The notes: generated by a model not told the origin, from the sequence alone. A DNA stretch of 64,000 nucleotides from UBA4810 sp002479215 (GCA_049514435.1 JBEKVB010000003.1:62001-126000), one strand, 5' to 3'; numbered from the stretch's first letter, positions 44,576-53,196 are shown. Translations and numbers: made by a program.

Positions 44576-44716
44576 AAAGATTACCATTTGAAAGAAAGTA
44601 TGCCCATGAAAAATCCCAAATGCTCCCTTACAGGAAGAAGTGCTTACTGACTACACCTACTAAGTTTCAGTTTTACGTGGCTCTTAAAATTGAAGATTAC
44701 TGGTTGTAAGGTGCTA
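44576..44716. repeat. Cassette-type intergenic repeat E6
   Basis: Opens AAAGATTACCATTTGAAAG, has the core ACAGGAAGAAGTGCTTACTG then ACTACACCTAC, and closes GAAGATTACTGGTTGTAAGG. The core is identical to E1 over 28 bases. It lies on the 3' side of the gene at 44811. Confidence 0.75.
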
Positions 44717-44810
44717 ACATTTAATATACGAACTTCACTTTCCCCTTCCCCGATGATTTGAATATCGTAAAAGAAACTATTCTACCAGTTTTCTACAATT
44801 GTATTTCCCA

Positions 44811-45974
44811 TTAATAAATAAATATCTTAACTTCTTTCATAAACGAATATGTTAATATTTTTCCGTCTTTTGTGCGAATCTTTACCATGTCACCGCTAAA
44901 ACTGATTACTTGTCCTTCAATGACATTCCCGTTCTGTAATTCTATTCCCTTTAGCCCCTCTATTGCTTGGTAATGCTTTTCTGAATCCACCGGACGATTG
45001 GTAACTGAGATATCCTTCTTAGGAACTTTTACTTTATATTTGCGTAGTCGCGTACTGTTGTTGTCCTTCTTAAATTGATTTAAAAGGGCAATCACAGAAT
45101 CAGCATCGCCCTCGTTATAAGTCTTCAGCAGTGAATCTCTCAAACGCCTTGGTTGTTTTTGTATCCACGCCACAATTCTTCCTGAATCCCTTAAATTATC
45201 AAAGTCTGGATGAGCGCTTCTTATGGTATTAAAATGTTTTTCTTTAGCAATTCTTTCTAAATCTTCATTTGAGGTTGGACCAGTTGGTTGATCTGGTACT
45301 GGAGCTGGTGCAGGTGCCGGTTGCGCAACGGGTGCTTCGACTTTAGGAGTCGCTACCGATACTAGCTCTTCCCTTTTGTTTAGGTTTGCAATTGTGAACA
45401 GAATGCCAGCGAGTACGATAATAATTAGTATAGATATAATGACAGCTTTATTAAGAGTTTTAGCTTTTAGCTTATTTTCTTCTATATGAGGTTTGCCAAC
45501 TGCTCTTTGCTGTGGTGATAGTCTCGAAAGAGTTTCTGCTTTTACCTTTCTTTCTTCTATGTGAGGTGTGCTAACTGCACTTTGCTGTGGTGATGGTCTC
45601 GAAAGGGTTTCTGTTTTTACCTTTGTTTCCTCTATGTGAGGTGTGCTAACTGCACTTTGCTGTGATGATGGTCTCGGAGGTGGTTCCTCGGTTATCTTTG
45701 AAACTTCTCGCGGCGGAACTTTTTGTTCTAATATATTTTGTTTGGCAACTTTAACCGGAGGTAAGGCCATAGTGCAGTGCCAGCATTTTATTGCATCATC
45801 TTGAAGCTCTCCATCACAGAATGGACATTTTTTCATAGAAACTTTTGGCGGCGGAACTTTTTGTTCTGACGTATCTTGCTTGGCAGCTTTAACCTGAGGT
45901 AAAGTCATAGTGCAGTGCCGGCATTTTATTGCATCGTCTTGAATCTCTCCATCACAGAATGGACATTTCTTCAT
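44811..45974 (-). CDS. Double zinc-ribbon membrane-anchored protein with internal repeats
   Basis: About 387 residues. The start at 45974 follows AAAGGAG. It opens with two copies of a zinc ribbon (MKKCPFCDGEIQDDAIKC-x2-C) about 49 residues apart, then three copies of a 24-residue unit around SPQQSAVSTPHIEE, one membrane helix (AVIISILIIIVLAGILFTIA), a proline-rich linker (APAPAPVPDQP) and a C-terminal domain ending in a small beta fold (GNVIEGQVISFSGDMVKIRT). The orientation suggests a cytoplasmic zinc ribbon and an outer C-terminal domain. Function unknown. Confidence 0.75.
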   Translation of the reverse strand: MKKCPFCDGEIQDDAIKCRHCTMTLPQVKAAKQDTSEQKVPPPKVSMKKCPFCDGELQDDAIKCWHCTMALPPVKVAKQNILEQKVPPREVSKITEEPPPRPSSQQSAVSTPHIEETKVKTETLSRPSPQQSAVSTPHIEERKVKAETLSRLSPQQRAVGKPHIEENKLKAKTLNKAVIISILIIIVLAGILFTIANLNKREELVSVATPKVEAPVAQPAPAPAPVPDQPTGPTSNEDLERIAKEKHFNTIRSAHPDFDNLRDSGRIVAWIQKQPRRLRDSLLKTYNEGDADSVIALLNQFKKDNNSTRLRKYKVKVPKKDISVTNRPVDSEKHYQAIEGLKGIELQNGNVIEGQVISFSGDMVKIRTKDGKILTYSFMKEVKIFIY

Positions 45975-46092
45975 CGCTGCTCCTTTAAAACACAAAACCC
46001 TGCGCTCTTTTAATAAACTTAGTTTTTCCAGATGTGTTGAACATCATTATAGCACATTATTTTTTTTAAAAAAGGAGGGAAACAGAGCATCC

Positions 46093-46165
46093 TTTATTAC
46101 GGGTTGAAATATTGTGTGAATTGGAAAAAACATAAAAACAACATTGTAGGAAGTTAGATTCAGAG
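46093..46165. repeat. Cassette-type intergenic repeat E7 (truncated)
   Basis: TTATTACGGGTTGAAATATT and AACAACATTGTAGGAAG align with the first half of E1; the second half is missing and repeat B begins 50 bases on. Confidence 0.65.
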
Positions 46166-46214
46166 ATCGCTTTTTTAGAATTGGGATCGAAGCGACGCCG
46201 CGCAGCGCCCGCAT

Positions 46215-46463
46215 AATAATGAGACTCGACGACTATAGGAGTCGTTAGTCGTAGTGAGACTCGCTGAAAACGAACAAAGTGAAGTTTGAAGAGGAAGTCG
46301 AACTATCCAATAGCCAAAGGCTATTGGGAATTATCCCAGAAGCGTAGTACCCTGAAGGGCATCTACGACGACGTGGGATTTCTACCTTATGTAATTTTCC
46401 CGATCCATAAGTTCATCCACCCAATGAGATGGTTTTGATTATTCTGTAACCAGTCTAAAAAAA
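46215..46463. repeat. Structured dispersed repeat B
   Basis: Contains GAGACTCGCTGAAAACGAAC, CAATAGCCAAAGGCTATTG (hairpin), GAAGCGTAGTACCCTGAA, ATCTACGACGACGTGGGA and the 70-bp repeat A at its end. 52048-52440 is a longer relative that shares all blocks in the same order and orientation. Confidence 0.8.
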
Positions 46464-46572
46464 ATGAATCGCAGCCGTATTCCTTTATCAAACGTCAATG
46501 GTAAAGATTTGACCCCACTTTCACTCCATAACCGGATAGTTTATGTGCCTCTTTCAACTGTTCAAAAACAAC

Positions 46573-46626
46573 TTGACAAGACGCACCTGATGGCGTTACT
46601 ACAATATATAAACTGGAATGATTCCG
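46573..46626 (+). promoter_or_regulatory. perR promoter region and operator
   Basis: TTGACA at 46573, an AT-rich -10 region around 46596-46605, and the palindrome GGAAT-G-ATTCC at 46615-46625 just before the ATG. The same palindrome core occurs in the katG promoter, so PerR probably represses its own gene. Confidence 0.6.
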
Positions 46627-46628
46627 AA

Positions 46629-47063
46629 ATGAAAAAGATTAACAAAGAAGACCTAATTGGTCAGTTGAAGGAAAAAGGCCTCAAAATTACGCTACAGCGT
46701 CTGGCGATTATCGACGCGCTGGCGGAAAATTGCGATGCGCATCCGGGCGCTTCGCTCATCTATAATGAGGCCCGAAAGAAAGCCAAACGCGTCAGCCTCT
46801 CCACGGTTTACGCAACGCTCAAGGAGTTTTCCGAAAGCGGACTGATCAAGCAACTGGAGTTTGACCGGATGGAAAACCGTTATGACGGCAATCTGTCTGA
46901 ACATATTAACCTCATCTGCAAACGGTGCGGAACAATTATTGATTACCATATTCCTGCGAACCTTGAACCCAAAGACATTGCCCGAAAATCGGGATTTGTC
47001 GTCACCGATACCCGGATGGAATTCCACGGGTATTGCCGCGACTGTCTGAAGCGACCCGACTAA
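46629..47063 (+). CDS. perR: PerR-type Fur-family peroxide repressor
   Basis: A 144-residue Fur-family regulator. Winged HTH in the N-terminal half (ITLQRLAIIDALAEN, VSLSTVYATLKEF), then the metal region and the structural zinc site with two CxxC pairs (LICKRCGTII and GYCRDCLKRP). It senses peroxide by metal-catalysed histidine oxidation in the PerR branch. The ATG at 46629 is preferred since the promoter and operator lie in the longer open frame upstream. It is 166 bases before katG, which carries the matching operator. Confidence 0.88.
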   Translation: MKKINKEDLIGQLKEKGLKITLQRLAIIDALAENCDAHPGASLIYNEARKKAKRVSLSTVYATLKEFSESGLIKQLEFDRMENRYDGNLSEHINLICKRCGTIIDYHIPANLEPKDIARKSGFVVTDTRMEFHGYCRDCLKRPD

Positions 47064-47132
47064 TCTTCTTATCCTACAGCCTCGCGGCATATAAACCGAC
47101 GGTGAAAGAAGCAGATAAGCGGCTTTTATTTT

Positions 47133-47161
47133 TTGACTGGAATCATTCCAGATTAGATAAG
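47133..47161 (+). promoter_or_regulatory. katG promoter with PerR-type operator
   Basis: TTGACT at 47133 and a GATAA-type -10 near 47155, with the perfect palindrome CTGGAAT-C-ATTCCAG at 47137-47151 lying between them. Repressor binding there would block polymerase. Confidence 0.65.
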
Positions 47162-47229
47162 GAAAGGTAAAATAACCATAAATTGTGCAGCACTTTTCAA
47201 CTATTCTCATTATGAAAGGAGGAAATAAC

Positions 47230-49425
47230 ATGACTGAAGAAAGCAAGTGCCCGATAACGGGCAGGATGAGCAAACCCATTTCCGGCGCCGGCATGTCGAA
47301 CCGTGACTGGTGGCCGAACCAATTGAACCTCAGGATTCTCCATCAGCACTCGCAGAAAAGCAATCCGATGGGCGAGGCGTTTAACTACGCCAGGGAATTC
47401 AAGAAGCTCGACCTGGCGGCCCTGAAGAAGGACCTCTATGCTCTGATGACCGACTCTCAGGACTGGTGGCCAGCCGACTGGGGTCACTACGGGCCGCTCT
47501 TCATCCGAATGGCGTGGCACAGCGCCGGAACTTACCGCATGGGCGATGGCCGCGGGGGTGCGGGCTCCGGTTCCCAACGCCTGGCGCCCCTCAACAGCTG
47601 GCCCGACAACGTGAACCTTGACAAAGCGCGCCGTCTGCTCTGGCCGATCAAGCAGAAATACGGCAAGAAAATCTCCTGGGCCGACCTGATGATCCTCGCC
47701 GGCAACTGCGCCATCGAGTCGATGGGGTTCAAAACCTTCGGCTTCGCTGGCGGGCGTGAGGACGTCTGGGAGCCGGAAGAGGACATCTACTGGGGCAGCG
47801 AGGACAAATGGCTGGGCGACCAGCGCTACTCCGGCAAGCGCGATCTCGAAAACCCGCTCGCCGCCGTGCAGATGGGCCTGATCTACGTGAACCCGGAGGG
47901 TCCCAACGGCAACCCGGATCCGGTCGCCTCCGGCCGTGACGTTCGAGAAACCTTCGCGCGCATGGCCATGAACGACGAAGAGACCGTCGCGCTCGTTGCC
48001 GGCGGCCACACCTTCGGCAAATGCCATGGCGCCGGTCCTGCTACCCATGTGGGGCCTGTGCCCGAAGGGGCCGGCCTCGAAGAGCAGGGCCTCGGCTGGA
48101 AGAGCAGCTTCGGCAGCGGCAAAGGCGGCGATACGATCAGCAGCGGCATCGAGGGCGCCTGGAAGCCGAATCCGACCAAATGGGATATGGGCTATCTGAA
48201 GGTGCTATTCAAATACGAGTGGGAACTGGTCAAGAGCCCGGCAGGCGCGAATCAGTGGCTGGCCAAGGATGTGGCCGAAGAGGACATGGTGGTTGACGCG
48301 CACGACCCGGCGAAGAAGCGCCGGCCGATGATGACTACGGCGGATCTCTCCCTTCGCTTCGACCCGATCTACGAGCCGATCGCGCGGCGCTATCTGGCAA
48401 ACCCCAAGGCATTAGCCGACGCCTTCGCCCGGGCGTGGTTCAAGCTGACCCACCGCGACATGGGCCCCCGCTCGCGCTATCTCGGTCCGGAGGTTCCGGC
48501 CGAAGAACTCATCTGGCAGGATCCCATTCCCGCCGTCAATCACAAACTGATGAATAAACAGGACATTGCCTCCCTCAAGGGCAAGATCCTGGCTTCCGGC
48601 CTGTCTGTCTCAGAGCTGGTCTCGACCGCCTGGGCGTCGGCATCCACTTTCCGCGGCTCCGACATGCGCGGAGGGGCGAACGGGGCGCGTATTCGTCTGG
48701 TGCCGCAGAAGGATTGGGAAGTCAATCAGCCGGCCCGGCTGGCAAAGGTCCTCAATATCCTGGAGCGCATCCAGAAAGCATTCAACAAATCCCAGTCCGG
48801 CGGCAAGCAGGCATCACTTGCTGACCTGATCGTTCTGGGCGGTTGCGCGGGCGTCGAGCAGGCAGCGAAGAACGCCGGTTACAAAATGACGGTTCTCTTC
48901 GCGCCGGGACGCATGGACGCCTCGCAGAAGCAAACCGACGCGGCCTCCTTCGCCGTCCTCGAGCCGAAGGCAGACGGCTTCCGCAACTGCCAGAAGGCCC
49001 CCTATGCCGTCACGGCCGAGGAGATGCTGGTGGATAAGGCCCAATTGCTGACCCTGACCGCACCCGAAATGACAGTGCTTATTGGCGGCATGCGCGTCCT
49101 GAATACCAACTTCGGAGGCTCTCAGCACGGCGTCTTCACTAATCGTCCGGAGGCGCTCACCAATGACTTCTTCGTAAACCTGCTCGATATGGGTACCCAG
49201 TGGAAGGCGGTTTCGAAAGACCCGGACGTGTTTGAAGGGCGCGATCGCAAGACGGGTGCCCTCAAGTGGACTGGCACACGTGTCGACCTCTTCTTTGGTT
49301 CGAACTCCCAGCTTAGGGCACTGGCGGAAGTCTACGGATGTAAAGACTCCCAGGAGAAGTTCATAAACGATTTTGTCGCAGTGTGGAACAAGGTCATGAA
49401 CCTGGACCGTTTTGATCTCGCGTGA
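47230..49425 (+). CDS. katG: Catalase-peroxidase KatG
   Basis: A 731-residue bifunctional haem enzyme of standard length. The distal Arg-Trp-His set is in FIRMAWHSAGTYRMGDGRGG, the proximal haem histidine in GGHTFGKCHGAGPATH, and the tyrosine of the Met-Tyr-Trp adduct in GLIYVNPEGPNG. The C-terminal duplicated domain is complete. AAAGGAGG lies 8 bases before the ATG at 47230; an upstream in-frame ATG is rejected. GC is much higher than in the flanking DNA, suggesting recent acquisition. It is controlled with perR. Confidence 0.96.
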   Translation: MTEESKCPITGRMSKPISGAGMSNRDWWPNQLNLRILHQHSQKSNPMGEAFNYAREFKKLDLAALKKDLYALMTDSQDWWPADWGHYGPLFIRMAWHSAGTYRMGDGRGGAGSGSQRLAPLNSWPDNVNLDKARRLLWPIKQKYGKKISWADLMILAGNCAIESMGFKTFGFAGGREDVWEPEEDIYWGSEDKWLGDQRYSGKRDLENPLAAVQMGLIYVNPEGPNGNPDPVASGRDVRETFARMAMNDEETVALVAGGHTFGKCHGAGPATHVGPVPEGAGLEEQGLGWKSSFGSGKGGDTISSGIEGAWKPNPTKWDMGYLKVLFKYEWELVKSPAGANQWLAKDVAEEDMVVDAHDPAKKRRPMMTTADLSLRFDPIYEPIARRYLANPKALADAFARAWFKLTHRDMGPRSRYLGPEVPAEELIWQDPIPAVNHKLMNKQDIASLKGKILASGLSVSELVSTAWASASTFRGSDMRGGANGARIRLVPQKDWEVNQPARLAKVLNILERIQKAFNKSQSGGKQASLADLIVLGGCAGVEQAAKNAGYKMTVLFAPGRMDASQKQTDAASFAVLEPKADGFRNCQKAPYAVTAEEMLVDKAQLLTLTAPEMTVLIGGMRVLNTNFGGSQHGVFTNRPEALTNDFFVNLLDMGTQWKAVSKDPDVFEGRDRKTGALKWTGTRVDLFFGSNSQLRALAEVYGCKDSQEKFINDFVAVWNKVMNLDRFDLA

Positions 49426-49757
49426 TTTTGGCATAACCGTCTTCGATGGTTCCGGACGGAGCTGCAAAAAAACCATCATCTGACACCGGTTCCAGCGGTC
49501 TGCGTATCGCCGCCGCTGAACCGGAACATGGACGTCCCTTGGATTTCCTTCAATCGGCTATTACCTATGCTGTATGGAGGGGGAAGGCTATTGTTGAGGA
49601 CAATTCATACCTGATTGAATGAAACTGAATTGATATTTTGAAGTACGGCCCCTATTATATTCGGCAACGCTGAAAGCGGCCAGAGCGTCCGCCCTTTTTA
49701 TATTGATGGCATGGTTAAAAGATTAATTCCCAAGTATCAACAGCCGACGGGCGCGCG
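49426..49757. other. Intergenic stretch with a gene relic
   Basis: No intact gene. 49670-49692 is identical to 33546-33568 inside the HpaB-family gene and 49693-49709 is identical to 33890-33906 just upstream of that gene's start, so this is a duplicate with about 320 bases deleted. Confidence 0.75.
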
Positions 49758-50654
49758 TCAGTGCAGTTTTTGGCCGCCCTTTTTCATATTCAGCATTTCC
49801 TGCATAAGCTCGTCGATGTTCGCGCCGGGGGTATAACCGAATTCCTGAAGAACAGCGGCATCGAACATTTCTTCCAGTTTCTGGAGTTGTTTCAGAGCGG
49901 TTTCATTCTGGCTGAAGGACTTATCCATCATCTCGACCAGATTGTCCGCGGATTTTTTGAGATCGCTCAAATCGATATTCAGAGGCGTAAGGGCGAACAC
50001 CTTTTTCAAAAGATCGTAGCATGCTTTGGCGTTAAAAATCTGAATATACGGCGGGACTCTGGCCGTGATGCCAGCCGCCTCGATACCCTCCCCGCCGGCC
50101 TGGTTCAACAGCATCGTGGAGAAACTGCACGGCCCCGCGTAATTCAGAAATGGGAACGATTTGAATTCGCTCTTCAACTCCGGACGGCTCAGCACGGCAA
50201 AGACCTTCGTTTCCCGGGTATGGGGAACCTGGTCGTAAACGCCGCCCAGCGAATAAATCCTTGGAACCCGATAACGTTTGGCAATGCTCAGAATGGCTGA
50301 CGCGTATTCCGGCCACCTCAGGTTCGGTTCGGAGCCTGTAAAAAGAATCAGGTCATGTTCAGCGCCGCTCTTCCAGAAAAAGAATTCACTGGCGGGTTCT
50401 GCAAGCGACTTGATCAGGCCTTCTTCGATTACCGCATGGGGTCTCATGATCTGAGCCGGATCAAAGCCTGGGACCTGCCAGATATGGAAACGGCTGGAAT
50501 CGATGTGGGCGAACTTTTGGGCATTAAGCTTGCGGCGCAGGAAGTCGATGCATCCGGTCGCAACCTCGCCCGCATTCAACCAGCCGTTTAAGCCGATCAG
50601 AATGTATGGATTTACAAGGTCGGGTGTATCCTGAAAAATGAGACTTTCGTTCAT
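49758..50654 (-). CDS. PAC2-family protein (proteasome-assembly-chaperone-like)
   Basis: About 298 residues. PYILIGLNGWLNAGEVATG opens the PAC2 domain, with KRYRVPRIYSLGGVYDQVPH and FLNYAGPCSFSTML further on; a helical C-terminal tail (residues 240-298) is rich in Glu/Lys/Leu. Bacterial PAC2 proteins have no settled role; some relate to ATP-grasp partners. The start at 50654 follows CAGGAG by 7 bases and replaces a longer open frame. Confidence 0.83.
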   Translation of the reverse strand: MNESLIFQDTPDLVNPYILIGLNGWLNAGEVATGCIDFLRRKLNAQKFAHIDSSRFHIWQVPGFDPAQIMRPHAVIEEGLIKSLAEPASEFFFWKSGAEHDLILFTGSEPNLRWPEYASAILSIAKRYRVPRIYSLGGVYDQVPHTRETKVFAVLSRPELKSEFKSFPFLNYAGPCSFSTMLLNQAGGEGIEAAGITARVPPYIQIFNAKACYDLLKKVFALTPLNIDLSDLKKSADNLVEMMDKSFSQNETALKQLQKLEEMFDAAVLQEFGYTPGANIDELMQEMLNMKKGGQKLH

Positions 50655-50881
50655 AAGTACTCCTGTATCGTAATTTGCTGCTGCGATCAATCCATGATCG
50701 CAAGCTGAAAAAACCATCTCCCCAAAAGAAAACCGAAACTACAGTGTGATTATTGTTTGTCCGCTCTGCGCAGTCAAGTATTTCTATTTGCAAATTATAC
50801 CAAAAGAGTTACCTGATTACTGATCATTTACAACTGCCCCTAATTGTCCTTTTGAATAATACGGGTGTTCCCCTCATTATT

Positions 50882-51019
50882 GTTGAAACTCTAATTCCGA
50901 AAGCGAAGCATAACGGAATTGGTAAGTTGAACAATCCCGTGAAGCGGAGGGTTTAATACCCCGCAGCTTGCTACGGAATCTGTTTCCAAAGCTTGCTTTG
51001 GGGTTCATACCCGTGATTT
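50882..51019. repeat. Structured dispersed repeat D1
   Basis: AATTCCGAAAGCGAAGCATA, ACGGAATTGGTAAGTTGAAC, GGAGGGTTTAATACCCCGC and GCTTTGGGGTTCATACCCG, several being self-complementary. Matched by D2 at 51870-52006. Its last 50 bases are coding sequence of the gene at 50971. Confidence 0.8.
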
Positions 51020-51846
51020 CTAAAAAGTTTAATCTGTTCCTGATAGATACTCATCTCTTCAGGAGTGACTTTTTCCAAAACACACTCTTCCACCATATAA
51101 CTTGTTACTTTATCATCAAATTGTATCCTGGCGCTGCTGTTCCCGGTCACCTCAAGTGCTACTCTGTCTTTTACATATAAAAGCGTTCGTCCTCCGGATT
51201 CCAGTTGATGATAAACCATATTTTTTTTCGGCGTCGGCAGGCCTATCATTTCAGTGTGTTCTTCAAAGTTCTGACGACCAATTTCCGTTTTAACCCCGTC
51301 CACAAGAAATAAAACTACGCCTAAAGGCATCATTGTTACCATGCCGGCAACTGTAGTTGTCATACCCACGGCAAAACTCGAATAATCCGTAAATGTTCGG
51401 GAACGAAGCTCTAAAGGAGTCAATTTACGAAATTTCAAAACAATGCGACAGCCATAGAAATCCTTAAAGCTTTCCTCCAACTGATAATATTTTAATGCAC
51501 GCACAATAAATTCGGAGACATGACCAAGGTAAAGTTTTTCACCGGGCGGCAATTTTACCGATTCCGGATTAACATCGCGCGACAACTTCAGACAACTGAA
51601 AAGTGTATCCTGTGCTCCCGGTTGTGTTGCGCACCCAGGCAACAGAATCGCATTGATTTCACCTCTGGTGGCACGCGCTTTTACCTCTTCTTCATAAGGG
51701 TCCATAGTTCTATCGATATAATTCTGATAAAATGCACCACACCCTGACAAATTAATAACAAGAATGATGCTGCTCAGCAGTAAAATTACCAATCGTACTG
51801 CTGTCTTTTTTGTATTTGGTAAAGAATATAATTTATACTTGAGCAT
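50971..51846 (-). CDS. Lipoprotein of unknown function with hydrophobic hairpin
   Basis: A 291-residue protein with a long charged N-terminus and lipobox (VINLSGC). Near residue 160-190 two hydrophobic stretches (AVGMTTTVAGMVTMMPLGVV) could enter the membrane. YHQLESGGRTLLYVKDRVAL is in the C-terminal half. No family recognised. The final about 16 residues (NHGYEPQSKLWKQIP) are encoded inside dispersed repeat D1, and D2 lies just upstream of the gene, so the gene is bracketed by repeats. No good ribosome site is seen. Confidence 0.65.
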   Translation of the reverse strand: MLKYKLYSLPNTKKTAVRLVILLLSSIILVINLSGCGAFYQNYIDRTMDPYEEEVKARATRGEINAILLPGCATQPGAQDTLFSCLKLSRDVNPESVKLPPGEKLYLGHVSEFIVRALKYYQLEESFKDFYGCRIVLKFRKLTPLELRSRTFTDYSSFAVGMTTTVAGMVTMMPLGVVLFLVDGVKTEIGRQNFEEHTEMIGLPTPKKNMVYHQLESGGRTLLYVKDRVALEVTGNSSARIQFDDKVTSYMVEECVLEKVTPEEMSIYQEQIKLFRNHGYEPQSKLWKQIP

Positions 51847-51869
51847 GGCAGGTTCTACTTATTGGATTT

Positions 51870-52006
51870 TATTGTAAAACTCCAATTACGAAAGTGAAAT
51901 CCGGCGCATGCCGGACGAAGCGTATCGGAATTGGTAAGTTGAACAATCCCGCAAAGTGGAGGGTATAATACCCCGCAGCGAGCTTTGGGGTTCATACCCG
52001 TGATTT
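51870..52006. repeat. Structured dispersed repeat D2
   Basis: Same blocks as D1: GGAATTGGTAAGTTGAACAA, GGAGGGTATAATACCCCGC, GCTTTGGGGTTCATACCCG. It has an extra GCGCATGCCGG hairpin insert. Confidence 0.8.
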
Positions 52007-52047
52007 AGGGTAAAAAATATATGAATAACGTCTTTTTGTCAAAAATA

Positions 52048-52440
52048 TAATGAGACTCGCTGATAATGAGACCCAAGCTTCAGAAACAAAGTGAACTGAA
52101 GCTTGCTGGTCGTAATGAGACTCGCTGAAAACGAACAAAGTGAAGTTTGAAGAGGAAGTCGAACTATCCAATAGCTAAAGGCTATTGGAAATTAATGAAA
52201 CTCAAATGTTACAAACACAGTGCAGTAACATTTGTTAGTTGAATTATCCCGCCGCAGGCGGAGGATATCGCAGATATCCGTGGTATCCCAAGAAGCGTAG
52301 TACCCTGAATAACCTGAAGGTCACCATGGGGGCATCTACGACGACGTGGGACTTCTACCTTATGTAATTTTCCCGATCCATAAGTTCCTCTGCCCAATGA
52401 GATGGTTTTGATTATTCTGCAACTAGTCTAGAAAAAATAG
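52048..52440. repeat. Structured dispersed repeat C (long form of B)
   Basis: Shares with B the blocks GAGACTCGCTGAAAACGAAC, CCAATAGC/GGCTATTGG, GAAGCGTAGTACCCTGAA, CATCTACGACGACGTGGGA and the terminal 70-bp repeat A. It carries extra palindromic modules such as CCCGCCGCAGGCGG and ATATCGCAGATAT. The short open frame inside it is not a gene. Confidence 0.8.
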
Positions 52441-52464
52441 AACCATTGTCCTTATTATCCGTCT

Positions 52465-52977
52465 TCATGGTATTTGAAGAGGACGTATCTTTGCTTGAAC
52501 AAGATTGATTAAAGTTACACAATCATCATAGAACACATCAATCCGTTTAGCGTCTGTCTCACTCGGGAAATTCATATGAGCGACAACATTTCTTGGTAGT
52601 CTTAGCTCTTCAATGCCGAGCATCCATTTGTCCAAATCAGGGATTACTGGAATAAAAAGATTTGCGTTGGCACGGATTATTTCATTAAGGTCTACCAAGT
52701 CAATGTAATAAATCCCATGTTTACCGGGTTTTCCATGCCAAGATTTTTTGAGGTAATTATCTTGAAAGTGCTTTGCCTTTTTTTGGATTTCCTTATCGAC
52801 GGCAATAATCCACCAATCTGGTGGTATTTGAACCGACAGCACTGTGTGAATGATGACACGAAATATATTTTCGATACAATACAACTTCCAATATGTTTGG
52901 CGTCCAATTAGTTTGCCGCTATTACCAACAGTACGATAATCAAATGGTGACAAACGAAAGTCTCTTGCAACGGGCAT
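52465..52977 (-). CDS. HEPN-type protein (Swt1-like), module 2 effector
   Basis: A 170-residue mainly helical protein. YCIENIFRVIIHTVL near residue 33 corresponds to the ExxLR-type helix of Swt1-like HEPN proteins, and LRLPRNVVAHMN near 127 contains R-N-x3-H, the RX4-6H catalytic motif of HEPN ribonucleases. Its ATG is two bases after the stop of the small HTH gene upstream, so the genes are translated together. By family it may be an RNA-cleaving toxin or an abortive-infection effector; this is inference. It is the last gene of a four-gene set. Confidence 0.7.
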   Translation of the reverse strand: MPVARDFRLSPFDYRTVGNSGKLIGRQTYWKLYCIENIFRVIIHTVLSVQIPPDWWIIAVDKEIQKKAKHFQDNYLKKSWHGKPGKHGIYYIDLVDLNEIIRANANLFIPVIPDLDKWMLGIEELRLPRNVVAHMNFPSETDAKRIDVFYDDCVTLINLVQAKIRPLQIP

Positions 52978-52978
52978 A

Positions 52979-53194
52979 TTACTTATTTCTCTTTAGAGAT
53001 TTTGAAGATTTCTTAGACTTAGACAGAGAAACAGCCACCACCGCTGGGTTAGTATCAAGAAACTCAGCAATCTCTATATTAGAAAAACCGGCAATATTAA
53101 GTTGGAGAGCTTTCTCCTTTTGTGGCACCCCTTCCATCGATTGTAGCAGAAGGAGAACTAGTAATCGTTCGATTCTATCTGTTGATGATTCCAT
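52979..53194 (-). CDS. Small HTH protein, module 2
   Basis: 71 residues: an N-terminal hydrophobic helix (IERLLVLLLLQSME), then a sigma-region-4-like HTH (LNIAGFSNIEIAEFLDTNPA) and a very basic tail (SKSKKSSKSLKRNK). GGAG lies 6 bases before the ATG. It is flanked by 2-base gaps on both sides in the HTH/HEPN operon. Likely DNA binding; it could be the antitoxin or transcriptional partner of the HEPN protein. Confidence 0.7.
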   Translation of the reverse strand: MESSTDRIERLLVLLLLQSMEGVPQKEKALQLNIAGFSNIEIAEFLDTNPAVVAVSLSKSKKSSKSLKRNK

Positions 53195-53196
53195 TA

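Noticed and set aside
38408..44716. GATTAC-x-TTGAAA repeats as a CRISPR array
   Set aside because: Although CRISPR repeats often end in ATTGAAA, here copies are about 110 bases and then kilobases apart with genes between them and the inner core is conserved, unlike spacers.
38408..46165. E repeats as classical integron attC sites
   Set aside because: Ends are direct, not inverted, and RYYYAAC/GTTRRRY sites are not found; no integrase in the window.
47197..48048. 283-codon minus-strand open frame in katG
   Set aside because: Antisense shadow of a GC-rich gene.
52209..52397. 62-codon open frame in repeat C
   Set aside because: Lies entirely within a palindromic dispersed repeat that is non-coding in its other copy.
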